Shown: positions 10,285 to 18,443 of the stretch, in pieces
Position numbering within the stretch: position 1 is the first letter of the stretch
Layout of the letters: every line of letters starts with the position of its first letter
Assembly (NCBI GenBank): GCA_002151545.1
Contig: CP021237.1
Span: 3,844,001-3,908,000 of the forward strand
Source: Sphingobacteriaceae bacterium GW460-11-11-14-LB5
Lineage (GTDB): Bacteria; Bacteroidota; Bacteroidia; Sphingobacteriales; Sphingobacteriaceae
Reading direction: 5' to 3'
Length of the DNA stretch: 64,000 nt
Translations under genes and position numbers: made by a program
Notes under the pieces: generated by a model
Seen by the model: the letters and a program-made list of their open reading frames with translations, nothing else
Database searches by the model: none
Told to the model about the DNA's origin: nothing

Positions 10285-12027
10285 ATGAGAAAGTTAATTA
10301 CATTAATATTTTTGGTCTGCACGATTTCCGCTTTTGCACAGAAACAAAAAACCTACTGCAATCCAATTAATGTTGATTATGGATACACACCCTTCGAATC
10401 TTTTACCGAATGGGGCAAACACCGGGCAACGGCCGATCCGGTGATTGTAAATTATAAGGGCGATTTCTACCTTTTCAGTACCAACCAGTGGGGTTATTGG
10501 CATAGTGCCGATATGCTGAACTGGAAATTCCACGAAAGAAAATTTCTTCGTCCATGGAACAAAACAAAAGATGAACTCTGTGCACCAGGAGTAGGCATTG
10601 TTGGCGATACCATGGTGGTTTTCGGCAGCACCTATACTAAAAACTTCACCTTATGGGGAAGTACCGACCCTAAAGGGAACAAATGGTTTCCATTGGTAGA
10701 TTCGTTAGAAATTGGCGGCTGGGATCCATCCTTTTTTACCGATGATGATGGCAAATTTTACATGTACAATGGGAGCAGCAATAACTACCCCATGTACGGT
10801 GTAGAATTAGACCGCAAAACTTTTCAGCCTAAAGGTACGCGCACGCCTATGTACCTGCTTCAGAGCTGGCGTTATGGCTGGCAGCGTTTTGGCGAATATA
10901 TGGACGATACTTTTCTCGATCCTTTTGCCGAAGGCGCATGGATGACCAAACATAATGGCAAATATTACTTTCAATACGGCGCACCGGGAACCGAATTTAG
11001 CGGTTATGCTGATGGTGTGGTGGTTGGAAGCAAGCCTTTATTTTACGATAGCCCATCTGTACCACAATCTGATCCTTTAAGTTATAAAGGCGGTGGATTT
11101 TCTCGCGGTGCAGGTCATGGTGCTACCTTTCAGGATAACAGCAAAAACTACTGGCACATTTCTACCAGCATTATTTGTGTAAAAAATACCTGGGAGCGCA
11201 GAATGGGTATCTGGCCAACAGGTTTTGATAAAGATGATGTGATGTGGACGAATACTGCCTTTGGCGATTATCCACTCTATTTACCTGCCGAAAGGAAAGA
11301 AGGTGGACCGGCGGGTCCGGGCTGGATGCTCATCAACTATAAAAAGCCGGTAACTGTTTCTTCTACATTAGGCAGCTTTAATGCCAATAATGCCGTTGAT
11401 GAAAGCATTAAAACCTACTGGAGCGCCAAAACCGCAAATAACGGAGAATGGATCCAGACTGATCTGGGCAGCCTGGCTACCGTTAATGCCGTCCAGATTA
11501 ATTATGCCGATCAGGATGCCGAATTTATTGGTAAACAAACGGGCATTTATCATCAATACAAAATCCTGTCTTCAACCGACGGAAAAAAATGGACTACCCT
11601 TGTTGATAAAAGCCAGAACAAAACCGATGTACCACATGATTATATCGAGCTCCAAAAGCCAGTTAAAACCAGGTTCATCAAAATGGTCAACATCCACATG
11701 CCTACAGGTAAATTCGCCATTAGCGGATTACGTGTTTTCGGAAACGGAAATGGTGAAAAACCAACAAAAGTTAATAACCTGATTGTACTGCGGACAGAAA
11801 AAGATAAACGCAGTGCCTACATCAAATGGCAACCCGTTGATCGTTCATTTGCCTATAATCTTTACTATGGTACAGCACCAGATAAATTGTACAACTGCAT
11901 CATGATCCACGATTTTAACGAATATTGGTTCAAAGCAATGGACAGCCAAAAAGCGTACTATTTTGCTATTGAAGCAATAAATGAAAATGGCGTATCGGCA
12001 AAAACCGAAGTGAAGAAAGTTGATTAA
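10285..12027 (+). CDS. GH43-like five-bladed propeller protein with discoidin (F5/8 type C) and fibronectin-III-like domains
   Basis: A 580-residue exported protein with a signal peptide (about 1-18, ending SAFA). Residues about 45-340 read as a family-43-like beta-propeller (ATADPVIVNYKGDFYLFS, GWDPSFFTDDDGKFYMYNG). A discoidin/CBM32-like module spans about 350-485 (AVDESIKTYWSAK, GEWIQTDLGSL), and a fibronectin type III-like domain about 490-575 (AYIKWQPV, YYFAIEAINENG). It is almost certainly translated with the GH144-like gene, whose stop codon lies 1 bp upstream. The catalytic activity cannot be told from sequence; it may trim substituents, or act mainly through its binding modules, in the same glycan pathway. 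Confidence 0.8.
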   Translation: MRKLITLIFLVCTISAFAQKQKTYCNPINVDYGYTPFESFTEWGKHRATADPVIVNYKGDFYLFSTNQWGYWHSADMLNWKFHERKFLRPWNKTKDELCAPGVGIVGDTMVVFGSTYTKNFTLWGSTDPKGNKWFPLVDSLEIGGWDPSFFTDDDGKFYMYNGSSNNYPMYGVELDRKTFQPKGTRTPMYLLQSWRYGWQRFGEYMDDTFLDPFAEGAWMTKHNGKYYFQYGAPGTEFSGYADGVVVGSKPLFYDSPSVPQSDPLSYKGGGFSRGAGHGATFQDNSKNYWHISTSIICVKNTWERRMGIWPTGFDKDDVMWTNTAFGDYPLYLPAERKEGGPAGPGWMLINYKKPVTVSSTLGSFNANNAVDESIKTYWSAKTANNGEWIQTDLGSLATVNAVQINYADQDAEFIGKQTGIYHQYKILSSTDGKKWTTLVDKSQNKTDVPHDYIELQKPVKTRFIKMVNIHMPTGKFAISGLRVFGNGNGEKPTKVNNLIVLRTEKDKRSAYIKWQPVDRSFAYNLYYGTAPDKLYNCIMIHDFNEYWFKAMDSQKAYYFAIEAINENGVSAKTEVKKVD

Positions 12028-12034
12028 TAAAATA

Positions 12035-12146
12035 GCGCACGCTCGTTTGTAACGAATGTGAAAATAAACAATCGCTTAAAGCGATTAACATCTAACCCGA
12101 TGAAATCGTAAAGTGATTAGGCACTCGCTGGAAACGAGCGCCAGCA
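12035..12146. repeat. Large inverted-repeat element between GH43-like and GH3 genes
   Basis: The left arm (12035-12060, containing GCTCGTTTGTAACGAATGTG) and the right arm (12122-12145, whose reverse complement contains GCTCGTTTCCAGCGAGTG) are diverged copies of one motif in opposite orientation. A short palindrome, AATCGCTTAAAGCGATT, lies between them (12070-12086). The layout is like a paired REP element. It occupies most of the gap between two genes of one operon. Confidence 0.65.
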
Positions 12147-12174
12147 TTTAATAAAAGAATAAAATACACACATA

Positions 12175-14472
12175 ATGAAGAGAGCGAATATCCTGGTTGT
12201 TTTTTTAACCCTGCTTGTACTGAACGGATCAGCACAAACCAAAAAACCTGTTTCGACAGAAGAGGCAAAGATGAATACTTTCATCAGCAACCTCATGGCG
12301 AAAATGACTGTTGATGAAAAAATTGGTCAGCTGAACCTGCCTAGTTCTGGCGATATCACGACCGGACAAGCCAACAGCAGCGACATTTCTAAAAAAATCA
12401 GAGAGGGACAGGTAGGTGGATTATTTAACATCAAAGGTGTAGATAAGATAAAGGCAGTTCAAAAAATTGCAGTAGAAAACAGCCGCATGAAAATTCCTTT
12501 ACTTTTTGGAATGGATGTGATCCACGGTTACAATACGGTTTTCCCAATTCCATTGGGCATGAGCTGTGTATGGGACATGAATACCGTACAAAAATCGGCC
12601 AGGGTTGCCGCAATAGAAGCCAGTGCAAGTGGTATCAACTGGACCTTCTCTCCTATGGTTGATATTTCGAGAGATCCACGCTGGGGCCGCATTTCAGAAG
12701 GAAGTGGCGAAGATGCTTATTTAGGTTCGCAAATTGCTGCCGCCATGGTAAAAGGTTATCAAGGAAAACTCCAGGCCACTAACGAAATTTTAGCCTGCGT
12801 AAAACACTATGCGCTTTACGGTGCAGCCGAGGCCGGTAGAGATTACAATACCACCGACATGAGCAAAGTGCGCATGTACAACGAATATTTTCCACCTTAC
12901 AAAGCCGCTGTTGATGCTGGTGCAGCCAGCATTATGGCCTCTTTCAATGAGGTTGATGGCATCCCTGCAACTGGTAGCAAATGGTTAATGACCGATGTTT
13001 TACGCAATCAATGGGGTTTTAAAGGCTTTGTGGTAACCGATTATACCGGTATTCCTGAAATGATTGCACACGGCATGGGCGATTTACAAACGGTTTCTGC
13101 CCTGGCTCTAAATGCAGGCATTGATATGGATATGGTAGGCGAAGGCTTTCTGGGTACGCTAAAAAAATCATTAGCAGAGAAAAAAGTTGGCATCACACAG
13201 ATAGACAGGGCTTGCCGCTTGGTGCTTCAGGCCAAATATAAACTGGGTTTATTTGCTGATCCTTATAAATTCTGCAACACAGAAAGAGCAGAAAAAGAGG
13301 TTTTTAGTCCAGCCAATCGTCAGGTTGCACGCGAAATTGCAGCAGAAAGTTTTGTGTTATTAAAAAACAAAAATAATGTACTTCCGTTAAAAAAATCAGG
13401 TACAATCGGTTTAATTGGCCCATTGGCAGATAACACGGCCAACATGTATGGTACCTGGAGTGTTGCTGCGCTTTTTGATCAATCGGTAACAGTACTTCAA
13501 GGTTTAAAAAATGTGATTGGAGATAAGGCGAAGATTTTAACCGCACGCGGGGCTAATTTTTTAGCAGATTCTACCATGGAACACCGTTATGTAAACATCC
13601 ACAACCCTACCTACAAACGCGACCCACGCACAGAAGCTGAAATGATTAAAGAAGCTTTAGAAGTGGCCAAAAAATCGGATGTGATTGTAGCTACCATTGG
13701 TGAGGGTTCTGAGTTTACAGGCGAAAGTAGCAGTGTTACCGACATCCAGATTCCCGAAACACAGAAAAACCTGTTAAAAGCTTTGGCTAAAACAGGCAAG
13801 CCAGTGGTATTGGTATTGTTTACGGGCCGTCCCTTAGCCTTGAACTGGGAACAGGAAAATATCCCGGCTATTTTAAATGTATGGTTCCCCGGTAGTGAAG
13901 CAGGAAATGCAATTGCTGATGTACTTTTTGGTGATGTAAATCCTTCTGGCAAATTGAGTACCACTTTCCCTCAAAACGTGGGTCAGGTACCATTATACTA
14001 TGCACATAAAAACACCGGTCGACCTTTGGCTGAAGGCAAATGGTTCGAAAAATTCCGTTCCAACTATTTAGATGTAAGCAATGATCCTCTATATCCATTC
14101 GGTTTTGGTTTAAGCTATACCTCATTTACTTACAGTGATGTTAAACTGAGCGCAAATACATTAAGCAAAGGAAAATCGATCACCGCATCGGTTACGTTAA
14201 GTAATACTGGGAAATATGAGGGTAAAGAGGTTGTTCAATTATACATTCAGGATCTTGTTGGAAGCATTACCCGCCCGGTTAAAGAGCTAAAAGGTTTCCA
14301 GAAAATTAATTTAAAAGCCGGAGAAAGTAAAACCATCACTTTCAATATTTCCGAAAACGATCTTAAATTTTACAATGCTGATTTAAAATTCGTTGCAGAA
14401 CCCGGCGATTTTAAAGTATTTATAGGAACAAATTCACGCGATGTAAAAGAAACATCTTTTACGCTGAAATAA
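12175..14472 (+). CDS. GH3 family beta-glucosidase (BglX-like)
   Basis: An exported exo-beta-glucosidase of 765 residues, the usual BglX length. A signal peptide (about 1-20, ending GSAQ) is followed by the N-terminal GH3 barrel with MDVIHGYNTVFPIPLG, SPMVDISRDPRWGRISEG and KHYALYGAAEAGRDYN. The predicted nucleophile is Asp289 in VVTDYTG. The C-terminal GH3 domain carries the probable acid/base Glu517 in FTGESSS, and a fibronectin III-like domain ends the protein (about 660-760). GH3 enzymes of this group in Bacteroides cleave beta-1,2-linked glucooligosaccharides (sophorose type), which matches the GH144 neighbour. The linkage preference is inferred. Confidence 0.9.
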   Translation: MKRANILVVFLTLLVLNGSAQTKKPVSTEEAKMNTFISNLMAKMTVDEKIGQLNLPSSGDITTGQANSSDISKKIREGQVGGLFNIKGVDKIKAVQKIAVENSRMKIPLLFGMDVIHGYNTVFPIPLGMSCVWDMNTVQKSARVAAIEASASGINWTFSPMVDISRDPRWGRISEGSGEDAYLGSQIAAAMVKGYQGKLQATNEILACVKHYALYGAAEAGRDYNTTDMSKVRMYNEYFPPYKAAVDAGAASIMASFNEVDGIPATGSKWLMTDVLRNQWGFKGFVVTDYTGIPEMIAHGMGDLQTVSALALNAGIDMDMVGEGFLGTLKKSLAEKKVGITQIDRACRLVLQAKYKLGLFADPYKFCNTERAEKEVFSPANRQVAREIAAESFVLLKNKNNVLPLKKSGTIGLIGPLADNTANMYGTWSVAALFDQSVTVLQGLKNVIGDKAKILTARGANFLADSTMEHRYVNIHNPTYKRDPRTEAEMIKEALEVAKKSDVIVATIGEGSEFTGESSSVTDIQIPETQKNLLKALAKTGKPVVLVLFTGRPLALNWEQENIPAILNVWFPGSEAGNAIADVLFGDVNPSGKLSTTFPQNVGQVPLYYAHKNTGRPLAEGKWFEKFRSNYLDVSNDPLYPFGFGLSYTSFTYSDVKLSANTLSKGKSITASVTLSNTGKYEGKEVVQLYIQDLVGSITRPVKELKGFQKINLKAGESKTITFNISENDLKFYNADLKFVAEPGDFKVFIGTNSRDVKETSFTLK

Positions 14473-14491
14473 AGACAATTAGGTTTGGTTA

Positions 14492-14535
14492 TAAACCCTG
14501 TGCTATTGTAAAATAGCCAGGGTTTTCTATTTTTG
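14492..14535 (+). terminator. Intrinsic terminator after the GH3 gene
   Basis: A two-part stem: AAACCCTG with CAGGGTTT on the outside and GCTATT with AATAGC inside, followed by TTCTATTTTTGTT. It would end most transcription from the hydrolase genes, leaving the esterase gene with its own or read-through expression. Confidence 0.8.
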
Positions 14536-14622
14536 TTAAATGAAACCATCATAATTTATCAAACAACACACGGTAATAACAAATGATGATCGCTTCATTA
14601 CCATTAAAACAATCTTAAACAG

Positions 14623-15402
14623 ATGAAAAAGATTATTCTAACTATCTGCATTCTTTTTTCTGTACTCTTTTTAAACGCTCAAGACTTAAAAAAATACGAC
14701 AAGGGAAGCTACATCAAAGGAAAGGATTCTATTTACTACAGAATTCTGTTTCCCGAGAATTTTAATCCCGACCAAAAATATCCAATCATCTTCTTCCTCC
14801 ATGGAAGTGGCGAAAGAGGGAATGATAATGCCAGTCAACTCGTACACGGTGGAAAATTGTTTTTAAAAAATGATCTACGCAAAAATTTCCCTGCTATTGT
14901 GGTTTTCCCACAATGCCCATCAAACGATTTTTGGGCAAATGCCAACTTTGAGAGAGATGCCAAAGGCAAAAGAAGAATCAGTTTTGTAGAGGGTGGCAAA
15001 CCCACCAAAATTATGCATGCGCTGCAGGGAATGGTTAAAAACTTCCTTAATAAACCCTATGTTAATAAAAAACAGGTATATGTAGGCGGTTTATCAATGG
15101 GCGCAATGGGTACCTACGAATTGTTAAGAAGAGAACGCCGTAAATTTGCCGCAGCCATTGCCATTTGTGGTGGAGACAATACCAACAACATTAAAAAATA
15201 CCAGAAAATACCCTTATGGATTTTTCATGGTGCAAAAGATGATGTTGTTGATCCGGCTTTTTCTATTGCCATTGCCGAACGTTTGAAAACGGTTGGCGAT
15301 GAGGTGAAGTTTACCCTGTATCCAAACGCCAACCACAATAGCTGGGACAGCGCCTTTGCCGAACCGGAGTTGTTAAGCTGGTTGTTTTCGCACAAGAAAT
15401 AG
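14623..15402 (+). CDS. Secreted alpha/beta-hydrolase (dienelactone hydrolase / carboxylesterase type)
   Basis: A 259-residue exported hydrolase with a signal peptide (about 1-19, ending LNAQ). The fold shows the oxyanion region IFFLHGSGERGND and the nucleophile elbow GLSMG (Ser158), then IFHGAKDDVVD (likely catalytic Asp) and NANHNSWD (likely catalytic His). Relatives are annotated as phospholipase/carboxylesterase or prolyl oligopeptidase-like. Lying last in a polysaccharide locus, it may remove ester groups from the glycan, but a strong terminator separates it from the GH3 gene, so membership in the pathway is uncertain. Confidence 0.8.
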   Translation: MKKIILTICILFSVLFLNAQDLKKYDKGSYIKGKDSIYYRILFPENFNPDQKYPIIFFLHGSGERGNDNASQLVHGGKLFLKNDLRKNFPAIVVFPQCPSNDFWANANFERDAKGKRRISFVEGGKPTKIMHALQGMVKNFLNKPYVNKKQVYVGGLSMGAMGTYELLRRERRKFAAAIAICGGDNTNNIKKYQKIPLWIFHGAKDDVVDPAFSIAIAERLKTVGDEVKFTLYPNANHNSWDSAFAEPELLSWLFSHKK

Positions 15403-15434
15403 TAGATTAATTAAACCTCGCAGGTTTCCTTTCG

Positions 15435-15501
15435 ATCGTCACCCTGAATTTATTTCAGGGTCTTTCTTAGATAGATGCTGAAACAAGTTCAGCATGACGA
15501 T
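15435..15501. repeat. Dispersed double-hairpin repeat, TCGTCA/TGACGA ends, copy 2
   Basis: Same design as 831-900: outer ATCGTCA/TGACGAT, inner CCCTGAA...TTTCAGGG and TGCTGAA...TTCAGCA. It sits between convergent genes, directly before their shared terminator. Confidence 0.8.
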
Positions 15502-15514
15502 AATTGCACAAAAA

Positions 15515-15544
15515 AAGGGCTTAAAGAAAAATCTTTAAGCCCTT
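15515..15544. terminator. Bidirectional terminator between the esterase gene and yebC
   Basis: A perfect 13-bp stem (AAGGGCTTAAAGA against TCTTTAAGCCCTT) with an AAAA loop. It is preceded by an A tract and so acts as an intrinsic terminator for the minus-strand yebC; it can also stop plus-strand transcripts. Confidence 0.85.
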
Positions 15545-15563
15545 GTAAATTATTCAATTGATG

Positions 15564-16292
15564 TTACTCCGCCATATTATGGTAAACGGCCTGCACATCA
15601 TCATCTTCCTCCAGCTTATCGATCAATTTCATAACATCAGCAGCTTGCTCTTCTGTAACCTCGTGATGAGATAAAGCAATACGCTCTAATTTTGAACTTT
15701 TTAACTCGATACCTTTCTCCTCTAATGCTTTTTGCAAAGAGCCAAAGTTTTCGAATGCGCCCTGCGCAACAGCAATATCATTGCCTTCTTCATCGGCCTC
15801 TACATAAAGTTCCTCTAAACCAGCATCAATTAATTCGAATTCTAATTCTTCCAGGTCTAAACCTTCTGCAGGTACGAAACGGAAAATAGATTTGCGGTTA
15901 AAAATAAAATCCAGTGATCCGGTTTTACCCAAAGAGCCATCAGTTTTATTAAAATAACTACGAACATTGGCAACCGTACGATTGGTATTGTCAGTAGCAG
16001 TTTCAATTAAAACGGCTACACCGTGTGGCGCATAACCTTCGTATACAATTTCTTCATAGTTGGCCATCGATTTATCAGATGCACGCTTAATTGCAGCTTC
16101 TACCCGATCTTTTGGCATGTTAACGGCTTTCGCATTTTGCATAGCCGTACGTAAACGGGAGTTGGTTTCCGGATGAGGTCCTGATTCCTTAACCGCCATT
16201 ACGATATCTTTACCAATACGCGTAAACTGAACCGCCATTTTGGCCCAACGCTTAAATTTTCTCTCTTTTCTAAATTCGAATGCTCTTCCCAT
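15564..16292 (-). CDS. yebC: YebC/PmpR family protein (TACO1-like)
   Basis: A 242-residue protein with the complete YebC fold: N-terminal basic region (MGRAFEFRKERKFKRWAKMA), the NSRLRTAMQNAKAVNMPKD signature, YEGYAPHGVAVLIE, TDNTNRTVANVRSYFNK and GSLGKTGSLDFIF. Members have been described as transcriptional regulators (PmpR), and more recently as factors that help ribosomes through difficult sequences such as polyproline. It is a stand-alone gene ending at the shared terminator 15515-15544. Family certain, molecular role inferred. Confidence 0.93.
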   Translation of the reverse strand: MGRAFEFRKERKFKRWAKMAVQFTRIGKDIVMAVKESGPHPETNSRLRTAMQNAKAVNMPKDRVEAAIKRASDKSMANYEEIVYEGYAPHGVAVLIETATDNTNRTVANVRSYFNKTDGSLGKTGSLDFIFNRKSIFRFVPAEGLDLEELEFELIDAGLEELYVEADEEGNDIAVAQGAFENFGSLQKALEEKGIELKSSKLERIALSHHEVTEEQAADVMKLIDKLEEDDDVQAVYHNMAE

Positions 16293-16365
16293 TTTGTAGT
16301 ATTGAGATATAAGATTTGAGATATGAGACCTTATGCCTTCAACCTTCCAACCCTCTACCTTTATA

Positions 16366-17310
16366 TTATTTTTTTAAATTTTTTAACATATCTGCTGTCA
16401 GTTTCGATAAATCGAATTCTGGTTTCCATCCCCAATCTTTTGCTGCATAGTTATCGTCGATAGAACGCGGCCAGCTATTTGCAATTTGCTGACGAGGATC
16501 GTTAGCGCCGTAAGTTAATGTAAATTCCGGAATATGTTTTCTGATTTCGGCAGCCAAAACCTCAGGTGTAAAACTTACTCCACCAAAATTATAGCTGCTG
16601 CGCACCGAAATCTGATCTGCCGGTGCATCCATCAGCTCAATTGTACCGCGGATGGCATCATCCATATACATCATTGGTAATTCTGTATCTGCACTTAAGA
16701 AACTCTGATAACTCCCTTTTTTCAATGCATCGTGGAAAATGTGGATCGCATAATCTGTAGTTCCACCACCTGGGGCAGCTTTCCAGCTGATTAATCCCGG
16801 ATAACGGATACTACGAACATCCAATCCGTATTTTTGGTTATAATATTCGCACCAGCGCTCTCCTGCCAGTTTACTGATTCCGTAAACAGTATTCGGATCC
16901 ATTACACAATATTGTGAGGTATTATCTTTTGGCGAATTCGGACCAAATACCGCAATAGAACTTGGCCAGTATACTTTTGCAGTTTTATATTCTAAAGCTA
17001 AATCTAAAACATTCAATAAGCCATTCATATTTAAATCCCAGGCTAGCTTTGGATTTTGCTCTCCTGTGGCCGATAATAAAGCCGCTAAAAGGTAAACCTG
17101 TGTTGGTCTGTATTTATGAAAAATACCATTGATCATTTCTTTATCAAGTACATTCACAAATTCAAACGGTGCAGAGTTTTTGATATCATAATCCGGCCTG
17201 CGTATATCGCATGCAACTACATGATCATCACCATATATTTTACGTAACATGGTTACCAACTCGGTACCAATTTGCCCGTTAGAGCCTAAAACAACAATTT
17301 TTTCTTGCAT
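16366..17310 (-). CDS. tdh: NAD-dependent L-threonine 3-dehydrogenase, short-chain (SDR/epimerase-like) type
   Basis: Oxidises L-threonine to 2-amino-3-ketobutyrate, the first step of threonine catabolism to glycine and acetyl-CoA. The 314-residue product starts at the ATG at 17310 (MQEKIVVLGSNGQIGTE). A longer frame begins at 17331, but the promoter box at 17329-17336 overlaps it, so the shorter start is preferred. It has the GxxGxxG nucleotide-binding motif, WPSSIAVFG (Ser), YGISK (catalytic Tyr/Lys) and the threonine-dehydrogenase-specific RYPGLISWKAAPGGGTTDYA and LPMMYMDDAIRGT. The final AT-rich bases before yebC contain a pyrimidine-rich arm of the AAGGT repeat family. Confidence 0.85.
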   Translation of the reverse strand: MQEKIVVLGSNGQIGTELVTMLRKIYGDDHVVACDIRRPDYDIKNSAPFEFVNVLDKEMINGIFHKYRPTQVYLLAALLSATGEQNPKLAWDLNMNGLLNVLDLALEYKTAKVYWPSSIAVFGPNSPKDNTSQYCVMDPNTVYGISKLAGERWCEYYNQKYGLDVRSIRYPGLISWKAAPGGGTTDYAIHIFHDALKKGSYQSFLSADTELPMMYMDDAIRGTIELMDAPADQISVRSSYNFGGVSFTPEVLAAEIRKHIPEFTLTYGANDPRQQIANSWPRSIDDNYAAKDWGWKPEFDLSKLTADMLKNLKK

Positions 17311-17328
17311 AATTTTTTTGAGATTGAG

Positions 17329-17357
17329 CAAAGGTAAAAAAATGAGATAAAAGGCAA
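17329..17357 (-). promoter_or_regulatory. Bacteroidetes-type promoter of tdh
   Basis: Reading the minus strand, TACCTTTG (17336-17329) matches the TAnnTTTG -7 box, and TTG (17357-17355) lies 18 nt upstream as a partial -33 box. Transcription would begin near 17322, about 12 nt before the preferred ATG. Confidence 0.55.
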
Positions 17358-17833
17358 TAAAATATTTATACTTAGTGTATAACTTCAGTTATGAACATCC
17401 GGATAATCATAACTCATATCTATCATCCCAAACTTTCATCCTGCCATTTCTCCTGATATAAGTCCATAATTTCAGCGCCATCAAATGAGCTGAATTACAC
17501 CATTACCGGTGTATAACCAAAAGCTATAATTACTTCAAAAAAAATCGGGTTTCGACTAATTTTTTCCCTAAAAAACGGGCGTTTTTAAATTTATTAGTAA
17601 ATAATATGCTTACCTGTACTAAATGTACTTTTTACACCAAGTAAAATGACGACAAAAACCCGCTTTAAACAACAATAGAGCTATAAAAAACTACTTATTT
17701 AGAATAATTATTCGGAGTAACAATCACGTTGCGTATCAATAATTTAACTGTAAAAAATTAATCTTTCCGTTATATTTTTTCTAATATTACTAATTCAACA
17801 CATAAGTAACCAATATATAAAATCATAAAGACG
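17358..17833 (+). promoter_or_regulatory. Divergent intergenic region upstream of the GMC/3-keto-sugar cluster
   Basis: About 480 bases of AT-rich DNA without a supported gene. A perfect 12-bp palindrome, GAATAATTATTC, lies at 17702-17713, about 120 bp before the first gene of the cluster, and could be an operator. I found no convincing TAnnTTTG box for the cluster. Confidence 0.35.
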
Positions 17834-18418
17834 ATGCACAGAAGAGAAGCACTCAAAAACGTTGCATTTTTGCTGGGAGGAGCAATCTCGGCAAGTACAA
17901 TGGGCGTTTTATTTGAAAGTTTTACGCTCCCGGAAAACGAAAAGAACTTTGTCCTCTATTCATTGGAAGACGAAAAGATTTTTGCTGAATTTGCTGATAT
18001 TATTGTCCCGACGACCAAATCATCTGCTGGTGCCAAAGCTGCAGGCTTAGGAAAATTTATTCCAATGATGATGAAAGATTGTTATCCTGCGGCAATGCAA
18101 ACCTCATTTGCACAAGGTTTTAAAGATCTTCAGGCTAAATCAAAGAAAGATTTCGGAAAAAATTATATCACTTTAACACCAGCTGAGCGTAAAAAACTAA
18201 TGATCGATTTAAGGGCCATTGCGCTTGCCCAAAAAGAGAGCAAATCAGAAGAGAATAAAGATTTAGCTTACTTTTTTATTACCGCAAGAGATTTAACCTT
18301 ACTCGGTTATTATTCTTCAGAAATTGGTTGCACCAAAGCACGCGAATATGTGCTTATTCCAGGCCGGTATGATGGCAATGCACCATTAAAACCAGGTCAA
18401 AAATCCTGGGCAACCTAA
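17834..18418 (+). CDS. Gluconate 2-dehydrogenase subunit 3 family protein (small Tat subunit of GMC dehydrogenase)
   Basis: A 194-residue small subunit that accompanies the GMC flavoprotein encoded 25 bp downstream. The N-terminus carries a twin-arginine motif (HRREALK) followed by a hydrophobic stretch (about 10-27), so it is a Tat substrate. In related gluconate, fructose and glucoside 3-dehydrogenases this subunit carries the flavoprotein, which has no signal peptide, across the inner membrane by hitchhiking. The body shows the family pattern FAEFADIIVPTTKSSAGAKA and LGYYSSEIG near the C-terminus. It is the first gene of the 11-kb cluster. Confidence 0.9.
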   Translation: MHRREALKNVAFLLGGAISASTMGVLFESFTLPENEKNFVLYSLEDEKIFAEFADIIVPTTKSSAGAKAAGLGKFIPMMMKDCYPAAMQTSFAQGFKDLQAKSKKDFGKNYITLTPAERKKLMIDLRAIALAQKESKSEENKDLAYFFITARDLTLLGYYSSEIGCTKAREYVLIPGRYDGNAPLKPGQKSWAT

Positions 18419-18443
18419 TTTCTAACTCCAACAACAAAACATC

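Noticed and set aside
11381..11782. 133-codon frame inside the GH43-like gene
   Set aside because: Out-of-frame shadow; the main frame has clear discoidin-domain sequence across the same bases.
16366..17331. Longer tdh start at 17331
   Set aside because: It would place the start codon within the -7 promoter box, upstream of the expected transcription start; the ATG at 17310 begins the Rossmann fold directly.
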